Positions 20,090-33,633 of a stretch of 39,735 bases of DNA are shown in pieces. This DNA is from Marinobacterium sp. xm-d-530. Its GTDB lineage: Bacteria; Pseudomonadota; Gammaproteobacteria; Pseudomonadales; Balneatricaceae. The notes below the pieces were generated by a model. It did not search any database, had not been told where the DNA came from, and worked only from the letters and a program-made list of their open reading frames with translations. The stretch lies in assembly GCA_949499045.1 (NCBI GenBank), contig CATEEE010000051.1:1-39735 (forward strand). The letters are read 5' to 3'. The stretch's first letter is position 1. Each line of letters starts with the position of its first letter. A program made the position numbers and the translations under genes.

Positions 20090-20860
20090 TTGATTCACCC
20101 GCAAGCGATTATCGATCCCTCCGCTAAGTTGGCAGAGGGCGTAGAGGTTGGGCCTTGGAGTTACATTGGACCTGATGTTGAGATCGGTGCGAATACTCGC
20201 ATTGAATCACACGTAGTGGTCAAAGGCCCGACCAAAATCGGTAGCGGAAATCATATTTTTCAATTCGCATCAGTTGGCGAAGATTGTCAGGATAAAAAGT
20301 ATGCCGGTGAACCCACTGAGTTGATCATCGGCGACAATAACGTTATTCGTGAAGGGGTGACGATTCACCGTGGAACGATTCAGGATAAAAGCCTGACGCA
20401 GATTGGCAGCCATAATCTTTTGATGGCTTATGTCCATGTGGCGCATGACTGTGTAGTGGGTGATCATACCATTTTAGCTAATAATGCAGCGTTAGCGGGT
20501 CATGTTCATGTGGGTGATCATACAATATTAGGTGGTTTTACCGCTGTTCATCAGTTCTGTCACATTGGTGCACATGTTATGTGTGGTGCAGGTACGGTTG
20601 TGCTTCAGGACATTCCCTCTTATACCCTTGCAACGGGTAACCCCGCATCGCCTCATGGCATTAATGCTGAGGGTTTAAAACGTCGCGGTTTCTCGCCTGA
20701 GTCGATTCGTGCGCTTAAAAATGCTTATAAAACGATCTACCGAAAAAACCTCAGTCTCTCGGATGCGATCACTACGCTTGAGTCTCTGGAAGCCAGTGAG
20801 TCGGCTCTAACGCCATTGATAGAGTCGCTACGTAACTCCTCTCGTGGAATCATCCGTTAA
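20090..20860 (+). CDS. lpxA: UDP-N-acetylglucosamine acyltransferase
   Basis: MIHPQAIIDPSAKLAEGVEVGPWSYIGPDVEIG, hexapeptide repeats, GGFTAVHQFCHIG, EGLKRRGFSPE. Confidence 0.97.
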   Translation: MIHPQAIIDPSAKLAEGVEVGPWSYIGPDVEIGANTRIESHVVVKGPTKIGSGNHIFQFASVGEDCQDKKYAGEPTELIIGDNNVIREGVTIHRGTIQDKSLTQIGSHNLLMAYVHVAHDCVVGDHTILANNAALAGHVHVGDHTILGGFTAVHQFCHIGAHVMCGAGTVVLQDIPSYTLATGNPASPHGINAEGLKRRGFSPESIRALKNAYKTIYRKNLSLSDAITTLESLEASESALTPLIESLRNSSRGIIR

Positions 20861-22013
20861 TTCAACTAGACCCATTAAGGTTGCTATTGTCGCTGGAGAA
20901 GAGTCCGGTGACATACTTGGCGCCGGGTTAATCAGTTCGTTAAAAAAACGCTACCCTAACGCCACTTTTGAGGGGGTCGGAGGGCGTCGAATGACTGCCC
21001 TAGGCCTCAATGCAGAGTTCCCGATGGAGCGCCTGTCTGTTATGGGTCTGGTGGAAGTATTAAAACGGCTTCGTGAGCTTTTGAATCGACGTAAAAAATT
21101 AATTCAAAAGTGGTTGCAGACACCTCCTGATCTTTTTATTGGAATTGATGCTCCCGATTTTAATATCGGTCTTGAGAGGGCTTTGAAAGAGCATTCAATC
21201 CCAACGGTTCACTATGTCAGCCCTTCTGTTTGGGCTTGGCGAGAGAAACGCCTTAAAAAGATTGAGCAGTCCGTTGATTTGATGCTCTGCTTTCTCCCTT
21301 TTGAAGCGAAATATTATAAAGAGACTCAGGTACAGGCTGAATTTATTGGCCACCCATTAGCCACTCAATTGCCACTCTCTATTAGTCAAAATCAAGCAAA
21401 ATCCGACCTTGGACTGAGTGAAATAAATCCTGTATTGGCCTTGATGCCGGGAAGTCGCAGTTCTGAAGTGAACAAGCTGGCACCCCCTTTTATTGAGACG
21501 GCTCTTGCACTGTGCAATAAAATAACTCATTTGCAGGTCATCTTGCCCGCTGCTAACGAAGCTCGCTATCAGCAGTTAGCGTTGTTAATTCGCGAGGCTC
21601 AAGCAGAACATAAGATCAAACTTGTCCAAGGCTCCTCTCAGGAGTGTTTGATGGCGGCAGACTCTGTTTTGATAGCGTCGGGAACGGCAACATTGGAAGC
21701 GATGCTCTGCACAACACCTATGGTCGTTGCCTATAAGATGGCACCTTTGAGTTATGCCATTATTTCTCGAATGCTGAAAACCCCCTATGTCTCTCTACCA
21801 AACCTTTTAGCAGGCAAAGCTCTGGTTCCCGAAGTTTTTCAGTCTGATGTGAAGGAAGAGGTATTGGAGCCTCTAGTATTAAAGAGTCTGACTGATAGCC
21901 ATTACATTGAATCAATGCAGCACGAATTTTCCAATCTGTCTGGTCTACTCCGTCAAGATGCTGATGAGAAAGCGGCAGAAGCAGTATCTGCATTGATGGA
22001 GTCTATAAGATAA
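20844..22013 (+). CDS. lpxB: Lipid-A-disaccharide synthase
   Basis: [70 protein letters not shown] start overlapping lpxA by 17 nt. Confidence 0.97.
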   Translation: MESSVNSTRPIKVAIVAGEESGDILGAGLISSLKKRYPNATFEGVGGRRMTALGLNAEFPMERLSVMGLVEVLKRLRELLNRRKKLIQKWLQTPPDLFIGIDAPDFNIGLERALKEHSIPTVHYVSPSVWAWREKRLKKIEQSVDLMLCFLPFEAKYYKETQVQAEFIGHPLATQLPLSISQNQAKSDLGLSEINPVLALMPGSRSSEVNKLAPPFIETALALCNKITHLQVILPAANEARYQQLALLIREAQAEHKIKLVQGSSQECLMAADSVLIASGTATLEAMLCTTPMVVAYKMAPLSYAIISRMLKTPYVSLPNLLAGKALVPEVFQSDVKEEVLEPLVLKSLTDSHYIESMQHEFSNLSGLLRQDADEKAAEAVSALMESIR

Positions 22014-22615
22014 TGCACCCACAAAATCTCAATTTTGGTAAATACTCTTTCTGTGCCGGTGTGGATGAAGTAGGGCGGGGGCCTCTTGTTGGTGATGTAG
22101 TTGCGGCGGCAGTCATTCTTGATCCTAACCAACCGATAGAGGGGTTGATGGATTCGAAGAAGCTGTCAGAAAAGCGTCGAGAAGCTCTGTCGGTTGAGAT
22201 TAAAGCGCGAGCGTTGTGTTGGTCGATTGCGGTTGCGACTCCGCAGGAAATTGATGAGCTGAATATTTTGCACGCGACCATGTTGGCAATGAAACGCGCT
22301 GTGTTGGGTTTGTCGCAAGCGCCTGATCATGTCTATGTGGATGGTAATCGTTGCCCTGAAATCCCATACTCAGTTGAGGCGGTGGTTAAAGGCGACTCGA
22401 AAGTCGCCGAGATCAGTGCGGCCTCTATCATTGCTAAGGTACATCGTGATCATCAAATGTTAGAATTGGACGCACAATTTCCGCAGTATCAATTTGCCAA
22501 ACATAAAGGTTACCCGACTCCCGCTCATCTTCAGTTGATAAAAGAGCATGGGGTATTGCCGGAATATCGTCGTTCATTTGCGCCGGTAAGGCGTCTATTA
22601 GAGGAGAATGAGTAG
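22013..22615 (+). CDS. rnhB: Ribonuclease HII
   Basis: [58 protein letters not shown]; overlaps lpxB stop (TAATG). Confidence 0.98.
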   Translation: MHPQNLNFGKYSFCAGVDEVGRGPLVGDVVAAAVILDPNQPIEGLMDSKKLSEKRREALSVEIKARALCWSIAVATPQEIDELNILHATMLAMKRAVLGLSQAPDHVYVDGNRCPEIPYSVEAVVKGDSKVAEISAASIIAKVHRDHQMLELDAQFPQYQFAKHKGYPTPAHLQLIKEHGVLPEYRRSFAPVRRLLEENE

Positions 22616-25600
22616 AATGTCTGACGCATCGTTCGTCCATCTTCGTGCGCACTCTGAGTTCTCGCTCTACGATGGTTTGGTTCGTGTTAAGGAGTTAGTA
22701 AAGCATGCTGCACAGGAGCAGATGCCTGCTGTTGGGTTAACCGATCAGACCAACTTCTATGCTTTAGTCAAATTTTTCAAAGCGGCTACCGCTGCCGGTG
22801 TGAAACCGATCTGTGGGGTTGATTTTTGGGTGGTTGATGATGCCGATCCAGAATTGCCACCAACGCAATTAACTCTCCTAGTTAAAAATGGTCTAGGTTA
22901 CCGTAATCTAACTGAGCTGGTATCCAGAGCCTATGCCGAGGGTCAATCGCTCGATCCCGAACGGGCACTGATCTACAAAAGCTGGATTGCTGAAAAATCT
23001 GACGGTGTTATCGCCCTATCGGGTGGTCGTCGTGGTGAGATAGGTCAAGCGATCCTCTCTGGTCAGGCCGATTTAAATGCTCGCCTGCAGTTTTGGATGG
23101 ATCTTTTCCCAAATGCGTTCTATCTAGAGTTAGTCAGAACTGGGCGTTCTGATGAAGAGACAGTCATCCATAAAAGTATCGAACTGGCTCAGTCACTGGG
23201 TTGTCCTGTGGTTGCGACAAATGAAGTGATGTTTGTCCGTGAAGATGACTTTGATGCGCATGAAGCACGAGTCTGTATCAACCAGGGGCGAACGCTTGAA
23301 GATCCGACGCGCCCACGCGATTACTCTGAGCAGCAGTATTTCAAATCCTCAGAGGAGATGATAGAACTCTTCTCTGATATCCCCTCTGCTATTGAAAACA
23401 CCGTTGAAATCGCAAAACGATGCAATATTGAGATTGAGCTAGGCACTTACTACCTACCAAGATTCCCAATACCCGAAGGGGTGTTGATGGATGACTACTT
23501 CAGAAAAGTGTCAGAAGTTGGTTTAGAGGAGCGCCTCGATTTTCTTTTCGATAGAGAGTCAGAAGAGTTTGCTGAGATTCGTAAAGCTTATGATGAACGA
23601 TTGAAGTTTGAGCTGGATATCATTATCCAGATGGGTTTCCCAGGTTATTTCTTGATCGTCATGGACTTTATTAAGTGGGCTAAAGAGAACGGCATTCCTG
23701 TTGGGCCTGGTCGTGGTTCAGGTGCCGGTTCTTTGGTCGCTTATGTCCTTAAAATTACCGATCTAGATCCACTTGAATACGATCTTCTGTTCGAACGTTT
23801 CCTTAACCCAGAACGTGTTTCGATGCCCGATTTCGATATCGATTTCTGTATGGATAATCGAGATCAAGTTATCGACTACGTAGCCCAAACCTACGGGCGA
23901 GATGCCGTTTCGCAAATCATTACCTTCGGTACCATGGCGGCTAAAGCGGTGGTTCGAGATGTGGCGCGTGTACAAGGTAAACCTTTTGGCCTGGCCGATC
24001 GCCTCTCTAAATTGATTCCGTTTGAAGTGGGGATGACGCTCAACAAAGCGTGGGAGCAGGAGGATGCACTTCGCGAGTTCGTCGAAGGGAGCGAAGAAGC
24101 TCAAGAGATCATGGAGATGGCCTACAAGCTCGAGGGGGTTACTCGAAATGTAGGTAAGCACGCTGGTGGTGTTGTGATCTCTCCAACAAAGTTGACCGAT
24201 TTCTCTGCAACTTATTGTGACGCTGAAGGTCAGGGTCTGGTGACCCAGTTCGATAAGAATGATGTTGAAGAGGCGGGGCTTGTTAAGTTCGACTTCTTGG
24301 GTCTAAGAACCCTGACGATCATTGACTGGGCACTCGAGACCATCAATAAACAGAAAGAGATTGAGGGTGAAGAGCCGCTGCGAATTGAAGCGATCGATTT
24401 GGAAGATTCTGAAGTCTACGCTCTGCTTAAGCGTGCAGAGACAACAGCCGTGTTCCAGCTTGAATCCAGTGGTATGAAAGATTTGATTCGTCGTCTTTTG
24501 CCATCCCGCTTTGAGGATATCGTCGCACTGGTGGCATTGTTCCGCCCCGGCCCTCTGCAATCGGGCATGGTGGATGACTTTATCAACCGTAAGCACGGCC
24601 GCGCAGAGATGGCTTGGCCGCATCCCGATTACCAACTTGATTCTCTTCAGCCTGTATTGGAGCCGACCTACGGCATTATTCTCTACCAAGAGCAGGTTAT
24701 GCAGATCGCTCAGGTGATGGCCGGTTACACGTTAGGCGGAGCCGATATGCTGCGTCGAGCGATGGGTAAGAAAAAGCCTGAGGAGATGGCTAAACAGCGC
24801 CACTTATTCATTGAAGGCTCTAACTCACAGGGAATTGATGAAAAACTGGCGGGTAACATTTTTGACCTGGTTGAAAAATTTGCGGGTTACGGATTTAACA
24901 AATCTCACTCTGCTGCCTATGCACTGGTCTCTTACCAGACGGCTTGGCTAAAAACCTACTACCCAGCGCCTTTCATGGCTGCTGTCATGTCCTCTGATAT
25001 GCAGAACACCGATAAGGTGGTGATCTTCATAGAAGAGTGCCGTCAGATGAAGCTTAAAGTACTGCTTCCCGACGTTAATTTAAGTGAGTTCAAGTTTACG
25101 GTTGGGCCGAATCAAGAGGTTGTATATGGGCTTGGTGCGGTCAAAGGGGTCGGTGAAGGTCCTGTTGAGGCGATCATGGAGGCTCGTAAACAGGGGGACT
25201 TTAAAGATCTGTTTGATTTCTGTAAGCGGGTAGGGGCTAAAAAGCTCAACAAGCGAGTGCTTGAGTCTTTAGTGCGTTCTGGTGCAGTCGATGCCCTAGG
25301 TCCCAATCGAGCCGTTTTATGGGCCTCTATACCTGCGGCTCTGCAATCGGCCGATCAGGATGCCCGTAATCAGGATGCGGGTATGTTCGACCTGTTTGGT
25401 GAATCTCAAGAGGTCGTAGATGCTGATCCTTTTGAGCAGTTCATGAATGCTCGAGAGTGGAGTGACAAAGAACGTCTGAATGGCGAGAAAGATACTCTTG
25501 GTCTTTACGTGACGGGGCATCCCATTGATGAGTATGAGTCGGAGCTTAAACACTTCGTCTCACGCAAGCTGCAGGAGCTTCAGCCAGCTAGAGGGCGTGC

Positions 25601-26108
25601 TCAAAAAATGGCGGGCTTGGTTGTCGATCTGCGAGTTAAAAAGACCAAGCGAGGTGAGAACCTCTGCTTTGTAACCCTGGATGATCGATCTGCGCGTATC
25701 GATGTGAGTCTATTTGGCGAAACCTATGATGAAGCGCGTCGTCTGATTCAAAAAGATCAGGTGATTGTTGTGGAAGGTGAGGTGGCCCAAGATGACTACA
25801 ACGGTGGACTCAAGGTACGCGGACAACAGGTGTTAAGTGTCGCGGATGCCCGTATTCGTTATGCCAAGTCGCTGACGATTAAGGCCGAGGCAAAAGCATT
25901 AAGTCACCAAAGCCTTAGGGTCTTGCAAGAGTCTTTGAAAAAAGCGCGAGCGTATCAGCAGGGAATGCCTGTTGTGATTGACTATAGTTGTGCTGAGGCA
26001 AAGGGACGGGTTGAGCTTGGCTCAGAGTGGATTGTCTCTCCTGATGATGACTTGATGCAATCACTTCGCGAGCAATTTGGTAACCAAAGCGTCTCGCTGA
26101 TTTACTAG
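22608..26108 (+). CDS. dnaE: DNA polymerase III subunit alpha
   Basis: 1166 aa; PHP start [91 protein letters not shown]; no intein interruption seen. Confidence 0.99.
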   Translation: MSRMSDASFVHLRAHSEFSLYDGLVRVKELVKHAAQEQMPAVGLTDQTNFYALVKFFKAATAAGVKPICGVDFWVVDDADPELPPTQLTLLVKNGLGYRNLTELVSRAYAEGQSLDPERALIYKSWIAEKSDGVIALSGGRRGEIGQAILSGQADLNARLQFWMDLFPNAFYLELVRTGRSDEETVIHKSIELAQSLGCPVVATNEVMFVREDDFDAHEARVCINQGRTLEDPTRPRDYSEQQYFKSSEEMIELFSDIPSAIENTVEIAKRCNIEIELGTYYLPRFPIPEGVLMDDYFRKVSEVGLEERLDFLFDRESEEFAEIRKAYDERLKFELDIIIQMGFPGYFLIVMDFIKWAKENGIPVGPGRGSGAGSLVAYVLKITDLDPLEYDLLFERFLNPERVSMPDFDIDFCMDNRDQVIDYVAQTYGRDAVSQIITFGTMAAKAVVRDVARVQGKPFGLADRLSKLIPFEVGMTLNKAWEQEDALREFVEGSEEAQEIMEMAYKLEGVTRNVGKHAGGVVISPTKLTDFSATYCDAEGQGLVTQFDKNDVEEAGLVKFDFLGLRTLTIIDWALETINKQKEIEGEEPLRIEAIDLEDSEVYALLKRAETTAVFQLESSGMKDLIRRLLPSRFEDIVALVALFRPGPLQSGMVDDFINRKHGRAEMAWPHPDYQLDSLQPVLEPTYGIILYQEQVMQIAQVMAGYTLGGADMLRRAMGKKKPEEMAKQRHLFIEGSNSQGIDEKLAGNIFDLVEKFAGYGFNKSHSAAYALVSYQTAWLKTYYPAPFMAAVMSSDMQNTDKVVIFIEECRQMKLKVLLPDVNLSEFKFTVGPNQEVVYGLGAVKGVGEGPVEAIMEARKQGDFKDLFDFCKRVGAKKLNKRVLESLVRSGAVDALGPNRAVLWASIPAALQSADQDARNQDAGMFDLFGESQEVVDADPFEQFMNAREWSDKERLNGEKDTLGLYVTGHPIDEYESELKHFVSRKLQELQPARGRAQKMAGLVVDLRVKKTKRGENLCFVTLDDRSARIDVSLFGETYDEARRLIQKDQVIVVEGEVAQDDYNGGLKVRGQQVLSVADARIRYAKSLTIKAEAKALSHQSLRVLQESLKKARAYQQGMPVVIDYSCAEAKGRVELGSEWIVSPDDDLMQSLREQFGNQSVSLIY

Positions 26109-26201
26109 TTTTCCTTAGAGTATTTAACCAGCTAGGGTGGCTACTTTTTTGCGCTCGCGGTAGAATTCATCAATAAGTTTTATCTTTTAGAAGCGAATTG
26201 T

Positions 26202-27161
26202 ATGAACCCCAACTACCTTGATTTTGAACAGCCAATTGCTGATCTAGAAGCAAAGATCAACGAACTTAAACACGTTGGCGAAGATAACGAGAGCATCAAC
26301 CTCTCTGACGAGGTATCGCGTCTTCGTGAAAAAAGTCACTCCTTGACTCGTTCAATCTTCTCAGACTTGAGTGCTTGGCAGGTTTCGCAACTAGCTCGTC
26401 ACCCACAACGTCCTTATACATTGGACTACATCAAATACATCATCGATGAGTTTGAAGAGATTCATGGTGATCGCCACTTCGCTGATGATCAGGCGATTGT
26501 CTGTGGTATCGGTCGTCTTGACGGACAGCCGGTTGCCGTTATCGGTCATCAAAAGGGTCGTGAAGTCAAAGAGAAAGTTCGCCGTAACTTTGGTATGCCT
26601 CGTCCAGAAGGCTACCGTAAAGCGCTACGCGTCATGGAGATGGCTGAACGCTTCAACATGCCTATTCTGACCTTTATCGACACGCCAGGGGCATACCCGG
26701 GCATCGATGCAGAGGAGCGCGGCCAATCGGAAGCGATTGCATTTAACCTTGCGAAAATGTCTAAGTTGAAGACACCGATTATCGCGACGGTGATTGGCGA
26801 GGGTGGTTCTGGTGGCGCCCTAGCTATCGGTATTTGTGATGAGCTGTTAATGCTTCAGTACTCAACTTACTCAGTAATCTCTCCAGAGGGTTGTGCGTCA
26901 ATCCTTTGGAAGAGTGCAGAGCGAGCTTCAGATGCCGCTAAAGCGATGGGTATTACGTCCGAACGACTTCACGAGCTGGGTCTGGTTGATCAGATTGTAG
27001 CTGAGCCGCTAGGTGGTGCGCACCGTGACCCTGCGTTGATGGCTGCCAGTCTCAAGCAGCAGTTGCAAGCATCACTGGGAAAACTGACTGGTTTGGCTGA
27101 TCAAGAGTTGCTTGATCAACGTTATCAGCGAATTCTCTCTTATGGCGCAATTGGTCGTTAA
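26202..27161 (+). CDS. accA: Acetyl-CoA carboxylase carboxyltransferase subunit alpha
   Basis: [70 protein letters not shown]. Confidence 0.99.
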   Translation: MNPNYLDFEQPIADLEAKINELKHVGEDNESINLSDEVSRLREKSHSLTRSIFSDLSAWQVSQLARHPQRPYTLDYIKYIIDEFEEIHGDRHFADDQAIVCGIGRLDGQPVAVIGHQKGREVKEKVRRNFGMPRPEGYRKALRVMEMAERFNMPILTFIDTPGAYPGIDAEERGQSEAIAFNLAKMSKLKTPIIATVIGEGGSGGALAIGICDELLMLQYSTYSVISPEGCASILWKSAERASDAAKAMGITSERLHELGLVDQIVAEPLGGAHRDPALMAASLKQQLQASLGKLTGLADQELLDQRYQRILSYGAIGR

Positions 27162-28438
27162 TGAGCAATAAAACGGCCGCAGATATTCGAGAGAGTCTGC
27201 GGCTTTTTTTTCTTCAACATCCCCATATTGAGCATTGGGTCGTTGCTTACAGCGGCGGTCTAGACTCAAGCCTGCTTCTTAAACTCTGCTCTGACATACT
27301 CCCCTCTGATCGCTTGTCTTCGCTGCATATTAATCACCAGCTGCAGATTGGCTCTGAACAGTGGGAGCGCCTTTGTGCCGAAACTTCAGCTGAATGGGGT
27401 GTCTCTTTTGAATCAGAAAAAGTGACCTGTAATTCATCGTCTGAAGAGAGTGCAAGGCTGGCTCGATACGGTGCGTTTAGTAAGCGGATAAATATCAATC
27501 AGGGTTTGCTTTTAGCTCACCATCTCGATGACCAAGCCGAGACTGTGCTCTTCAATCTTTTTAGAGGCTCTAGCGTCAATGGACTCTCTGGAATAGCTTC
27601 AAATAGAGCGATTGGGAACGGTGAGCTATTCCGGCCATTACTCAATACGTCTAAGCGTGATATCGAGTCAGCAGCGCAAGAGTTGCAGATTACTTGGGTT
27701 GAAGATCCAAGTAATTGCGACACAAGCTATACTAGAAATTGGATTCGTAGTGAGTTGTCTGGTGTTCTTAGCACTCAATGGCCTGATTGGAAATCTAAGC
27801 TCGCCAAAACGGCTGCGCGCATGAACGATGCGACTGAACTTCATGCAGCATTAGCTGAAATGGATCTTGAGCTCTGTCAGCTTGAGGAAAGTGTGTTGTC
27901 GTTGGCGGCCCTGTCGCAGCACTCATTGGCACGAAAGAAAAATGTTCTCTACCACTGGTTAAAATCTGTTGGTCAGATTGTGGGCTCGGAAAAGCAGCTG
28001 GGTTCTATGGCTAAACTAGACCTTAAGGCTAAGGGTGAGTGGCAGTTTTCAAAAGTGATCGTGCGCGCTTATGACGAAAAACTTTTTGTGTCACCTAATA
28101 TTGAGGCTAAACCCAATGAGCCCGTGAAATGGGTGTTATCAGACGAGGTGATAACATTCGGCCATGGGCAGTTGAGATCCTGCCTTGCTGAACGTGGTCT
28201 TCCTCTTAATATGAAGCTATGCATTCGTTCCCGGGTGCCTGGCGAGTCTGTCTATGTCGAATCGCGTGGTGGGCATGTCAGTGTTAAAAAGCTGATGAAT
28301 GAACACCGAATCCCGCCTTGGTTAAGAGAGTCTTGGCCAGTTGTCTGCTCGTCTGACCAGATTGTTGCGATCCCTGGAATATGGTTGGATGAAAAAGTCT
28401 GCGTTAAAGACGGATTTTTACTAAATTGGGTTGTTTGA
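27161..28438 (+). CDS. tilS: tRNA(Ile)-lysidine synthetase
   Basis: PP-loop VAYSGGLDSSLLLKL, HHLDDQAETVLFNLFRGSSVNGLSGI, RPLLNTSKRDIE, EDPSNCDTSYTRNWIR; ATG overlaps accA stop (TAATG). Confidence 0.96.
   Translation: MSNKTAADIRESLRLFFLQHPHIEHWVVAYSGGLDSSLLLKLCSDILPSDRLSSLHINHQLQIGSEQWERLCAETSAEWGVSFESEKVTCNSSSEESARLARYGAFSKRININQGLLLAHHLDDQAETVLFNLFRGSSVNGLSGIASNRAIGNGELFRPLLNTSKRDIESAAQELQITWVEDPSNCDTSYTRNWIRSELSGVLSTQWPDWKSKLAKTAARMNDATELHAALAEMDLELCQLEESVLSLAALSQHSLARKKNVLYHWLKSVGQIVGSEKQLGSMAKLDLKAKGEWQFSKVIVRAYDEKLFVSPNIEAKPNEPVKWVLSDEVITFGHGQLRSCLAERGLPLNMKLCIRSRVPGESVYVESRGGHVSVKKLMNEHRIPPWLRESWPVVCSSDQIVAIPGIWLDEKVCVKDGFLLNWVV
27176..27211 (+). terminator. Intrinsic terminator-like hairpin inside the 5' coding region of tilS
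   Basis: GCCGCAGA-tattcgagagag-TCTGCGGC-TTTTTTTT: perfect 8-bp stem at 27176-27183/27196-27203, then T8 at 27204-27211. Confidence 0.75.
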
Positions 28439-28441
28439 TGT

Positions 28442-28470
28442 TTGTTACCAAAGCGCTCTTTTGGTAGACT
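28442..28470 (+). promoter_or_regulatory. Candidate sigma70 promoter for pyrG with inverted repeat in the spacer
   Basis: TTGTTA (28442-28447) - 17 nt - TAGACT (28465-28470); inverted repeat TACCAAA...TTTGGTA (28446-28452/28460-28466). Confidence 0.4.
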
Positions 28471-28494
28471 GATTTCCCATCTTGAGTTCGCTAG

Positions 28495-31467
<2,973 letters not shown>

Positions 31468-31481
31468 TAGAAACATGATAT

Positions 31482-31505
31482 AAAAGGGCCTTAGGCCCTT
31501 TTTTT
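31482..31505 (+). terminator. Intrinsic terminator after eno
   Basis: AAAAGGGCC-TTA-GGCCCTTTTTTT, directly upstream of ftsB. Confidence 0.88.
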
Positions 31506-31520
31506 GTGGAGAAAAATAGC

Positions 31521-31820
31521 GTGCGTTGGTTTTGGTTAACACTGCTGTTGATGGCAGTAGCACTTCAGTATCGCCTCTGGTTTGGAGAACCAAGCTTGCC
31601 TCAAATTTGGCAGGTGCAGAGAGATATTGAAGAACAGCGTCAGATTAACCAGAGGCTATTAGAACGAAACTCAGAGCTTGAGGCTGAAGTGCAAGATCTA
31701 AAACGCGGCTTGTCAGCGCTTGAAGAGAGAGCTCGTTCTGAGATGGGAATGATTGGTAAAGAGGAGACTTTTTATCAGGTGGTTAAGCCTTTAACGCCAT
31801 CGGAGATGGATAGTGACTGA
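31521..31820 (+). CDS. ftsB: Cell division protein FtsB
   Basis: VRWFWLTLLLMAVALQYRLWFGEPSL plus coiled coil and RARSEMGMIGKEETFYQVV. GTG 31521 (SD-like GGAG 9 nt upstream) preferred over track GTG 31506, which abuts the terminator. Confidence 0.93.
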   Translation: MRWFWLTLLLMAVALQYRLWFGEPSLPQIWQVQRDIEEQRQINQRLLERNSELEAEVQDLKRGLSALEERARSEMGMIGKEETFYQVVKPLTPSEMDSD

Positions 31821-32838
31821 ATTTGTTGTAGAGCCCTTCAGCTATTTGACTGGCCAGCCTGATGTAAATGCTCAGCTCCGTTCCTCCCCTGAAGACTTTC
31901 GAGTGGTTGAAGAGTTAGGCTATGAACCCGAAGGCGATGGTGAACATCACTATCTTTATATACAGAAGATCGGGGAAAACACCGATTGGGTGGCGCGTCA
32001 GCTAGCCAACTTCTGTCAGGTCAGCCCGAAAGAGGTTGCCTACGCAGGCAAAAAAGATCGTCACGCTGTCACAGAACAGTGGTTCAGTGTTCATCTACCA
32101 GGATCTCGAAGGGTACTTAACTGGGCGTTGTTTGGCGGTGACACGATCAATGTTCTTAAGTCGAGTAAGCATCGTCGCAAGATTAAGCTAGGTAATCTTA
32201 AAGGGAACCGTTTTGAGATTACTCTAAGAAACGTATCTGATGTGAATCAATTGCTTCGAAGAGCTGCTGCTCTTGAAACCGGTGTTCCAAACTATTTTGG
32301 CGAACAGCGTTTTGGTCAGTCGTTCGGTAATCTTCATTCTGGATTGGCCATCTTATCCGGGGAGCTAGAGGAGCGTCAGCGTAACAAACGCAGTATGTAT
32401 ATCTCTGCACTGCGTTCTTACCTGTTTAATCGTGTGATTTCCTCGCGATTGGATGAAGGTACTTGGCATCATCCGTTAGCGGGTGACGTTTTAATCGAGG
32501 ACTTTACTCAAAAAGTTCAGCGTTACGATGCTGAGAATCTCACTCAAAAATCCCTGTTTGACCAATGTGGCCTGCATTTAACAGCACCGATGTGGGGTAA
32601 AGGTGAATTATACTCGTCGGATAAGGCTCAGATGATAGAAAAGTCGGTCGTCGCGGGGTATCCTCAAATAACTGAGGGGTTGGAAGGGCTAGGGCTACGG
32701 CAGGAGCGTCGCAGCATGCGATTAGTCCCCAGAGATTTGAATGTGGAAGTGCTAGAAGAGCAGGTCGTCAAACTGAGCTTTTCTCTTCCATCAGGCTCTT
32801 TTGCCACGAGTGTTTTGCGTGAGCTGTGTGTCTGGTAA
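31813..32838 (+). CDS. truD: tRNA pseudouridine(13) synthase
   Basis: VAYAGKKDRHAVTEQWFSVHLPG, GNLKGNRFEITLRNV, GVPNYFGEQRFGQSFGNL; GTG start overlaps ftsB by 8 nt. Confidence 0.97.
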   Translation: MTEFVVEPFSYLTGQPDVNAQLRSSPEDFRVVEELGYEPEGDGEHHYLYIQKIGENTDWVARQLANFCQVSPKEVAYAGKKDRHAVTEQWFSVHLPGSRRVLNWALFGGDTINVLKSSKHRRKIKLGNLKGNRFEITLRNVSDVNQLLRRAAALETGVPNYFGEQRFGQSFGNLHSGLAILSGELEERQRNKRSMYISALRSYLFNRVISSRLDEGTWHHPLAGDVLIEDFTQKVQRYDAENLTQKSLFDQCGLHLTAPMWGKGELYSSDKAQMIEKSVVAGYPQITEGLEGLGLRQERRSMRLVPRDLNVEVLEEQVVKLSFSLPSGSFATSVLRELCVW

Positions 32839-32877
32839 CCCTTTTTACTTAGGATTGAACCAATAAGAGATAATTAG

Positions 32878-33633
32878 ATGCATATTTTGGTTTCTAATGA
32901 TGATGGCGTATACGCGCCAGGGTTGCGGGTTCTTGCTGAGCGACTTAAAGAGGCCGGTCACCGCTGTACGGTTGTGGCTCCTGATCGTAATAGAAGTGGC
33001 GCGAGTAACTCGTTAACCTTGGATCGGCCACTTGATGCTATTTTGCACAGCAGTGGTTATTTTGGGGTTGATGGAACGCCGACAGATTGTGTGCATTTAG
33101 GCGTTTCTGGAATTTTTTCTGATGGTGATATCCCCGATATTGTTGTATCCGGTATTAATGCAGGTGCCAATTTAGGTGACGATATTGTCTATTCAGGTAC
33201 CGTAGCTGCAGCAACCGAGGGGCGTCATTTAGCGCTACCCCCCATAGCGGTATCGACTTGTAATTTCCACCCTAAACATTATGAAACAGCCGCACAAGTA
33301 GTGACGGATCTTGTTGCGAATATTGAGTCTCTTAACGTTGCACCCAGAACGGTCATTAATGTCAATGTGCCTGACGTCGCTTTGGATCAATTAAAAGGTG
33401 TTCAGATTACCCGTTTGGGCCACCGCAGTGCTGGCGAACCACCGCTTCCCACTCAAGACCCTAGAGGTCGAACTCGCTATTGGATAGCGGCGGTCGGTGA
33501 AGCTAAAGATCGAGTCGAAGGTACGGATTTTTATGCCGTTGAAAATGGCTATGTTGCAGTGACTCCTTTGCAGCTTGATATGACCCGTTATTCAGATCTT
33601 GATCAGGTCGCTGATTGGTTGGAGCAGTCTTAG
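32878..33633 (+). CDS. surE: 5'/3'-nucleotidase SurE
   Basis: MHILVSNDDGVYAPGLRVLAERL, PDRNRSGASNSLTLDRPL, VSGINAGANLGDDIVYSGTVAAATEG. Confidence 0.98.
   Translation: MHILVSNDDGVYAPGLRVLAERLKEAGHRCTVVAPDRNRSGASNSLTLDRPLDAILHSSGYFGVDGTPTDCVHLGVSGIFSDGDIPDIVVSGINAGANLGDDIVYSGTVAAATEGRHLALPPIAVSTCNFHPKHYETAAQVVTDLVANIESLNVAPRTVINVNVPDVALDQLKGVQITRLGHRSAGEPPLPTQDPRGRTRYWIAAVGEAKDRVEGTDFYAVENGYVAVTPLQLDMTRYSDLDQVADWLEQS

Noticed and set aside
20452-20540. Repeated GGGTGATCATAC within lpxA
   Set aside because: Explained by the hexapeptide repeat (VGDHTIL twice) of the LpxA beta-helix.
23763-24161. 132-aa antisense ORF in dnaE
   Set aside because: Shadow ORF over conserved polymerase motifs.
26120-26160. 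CCAGCTAGGGTGGCTACTTTTTT after dnaE as a terminator
   Set aside because: Best stem is only about 3 bp; insufficient.
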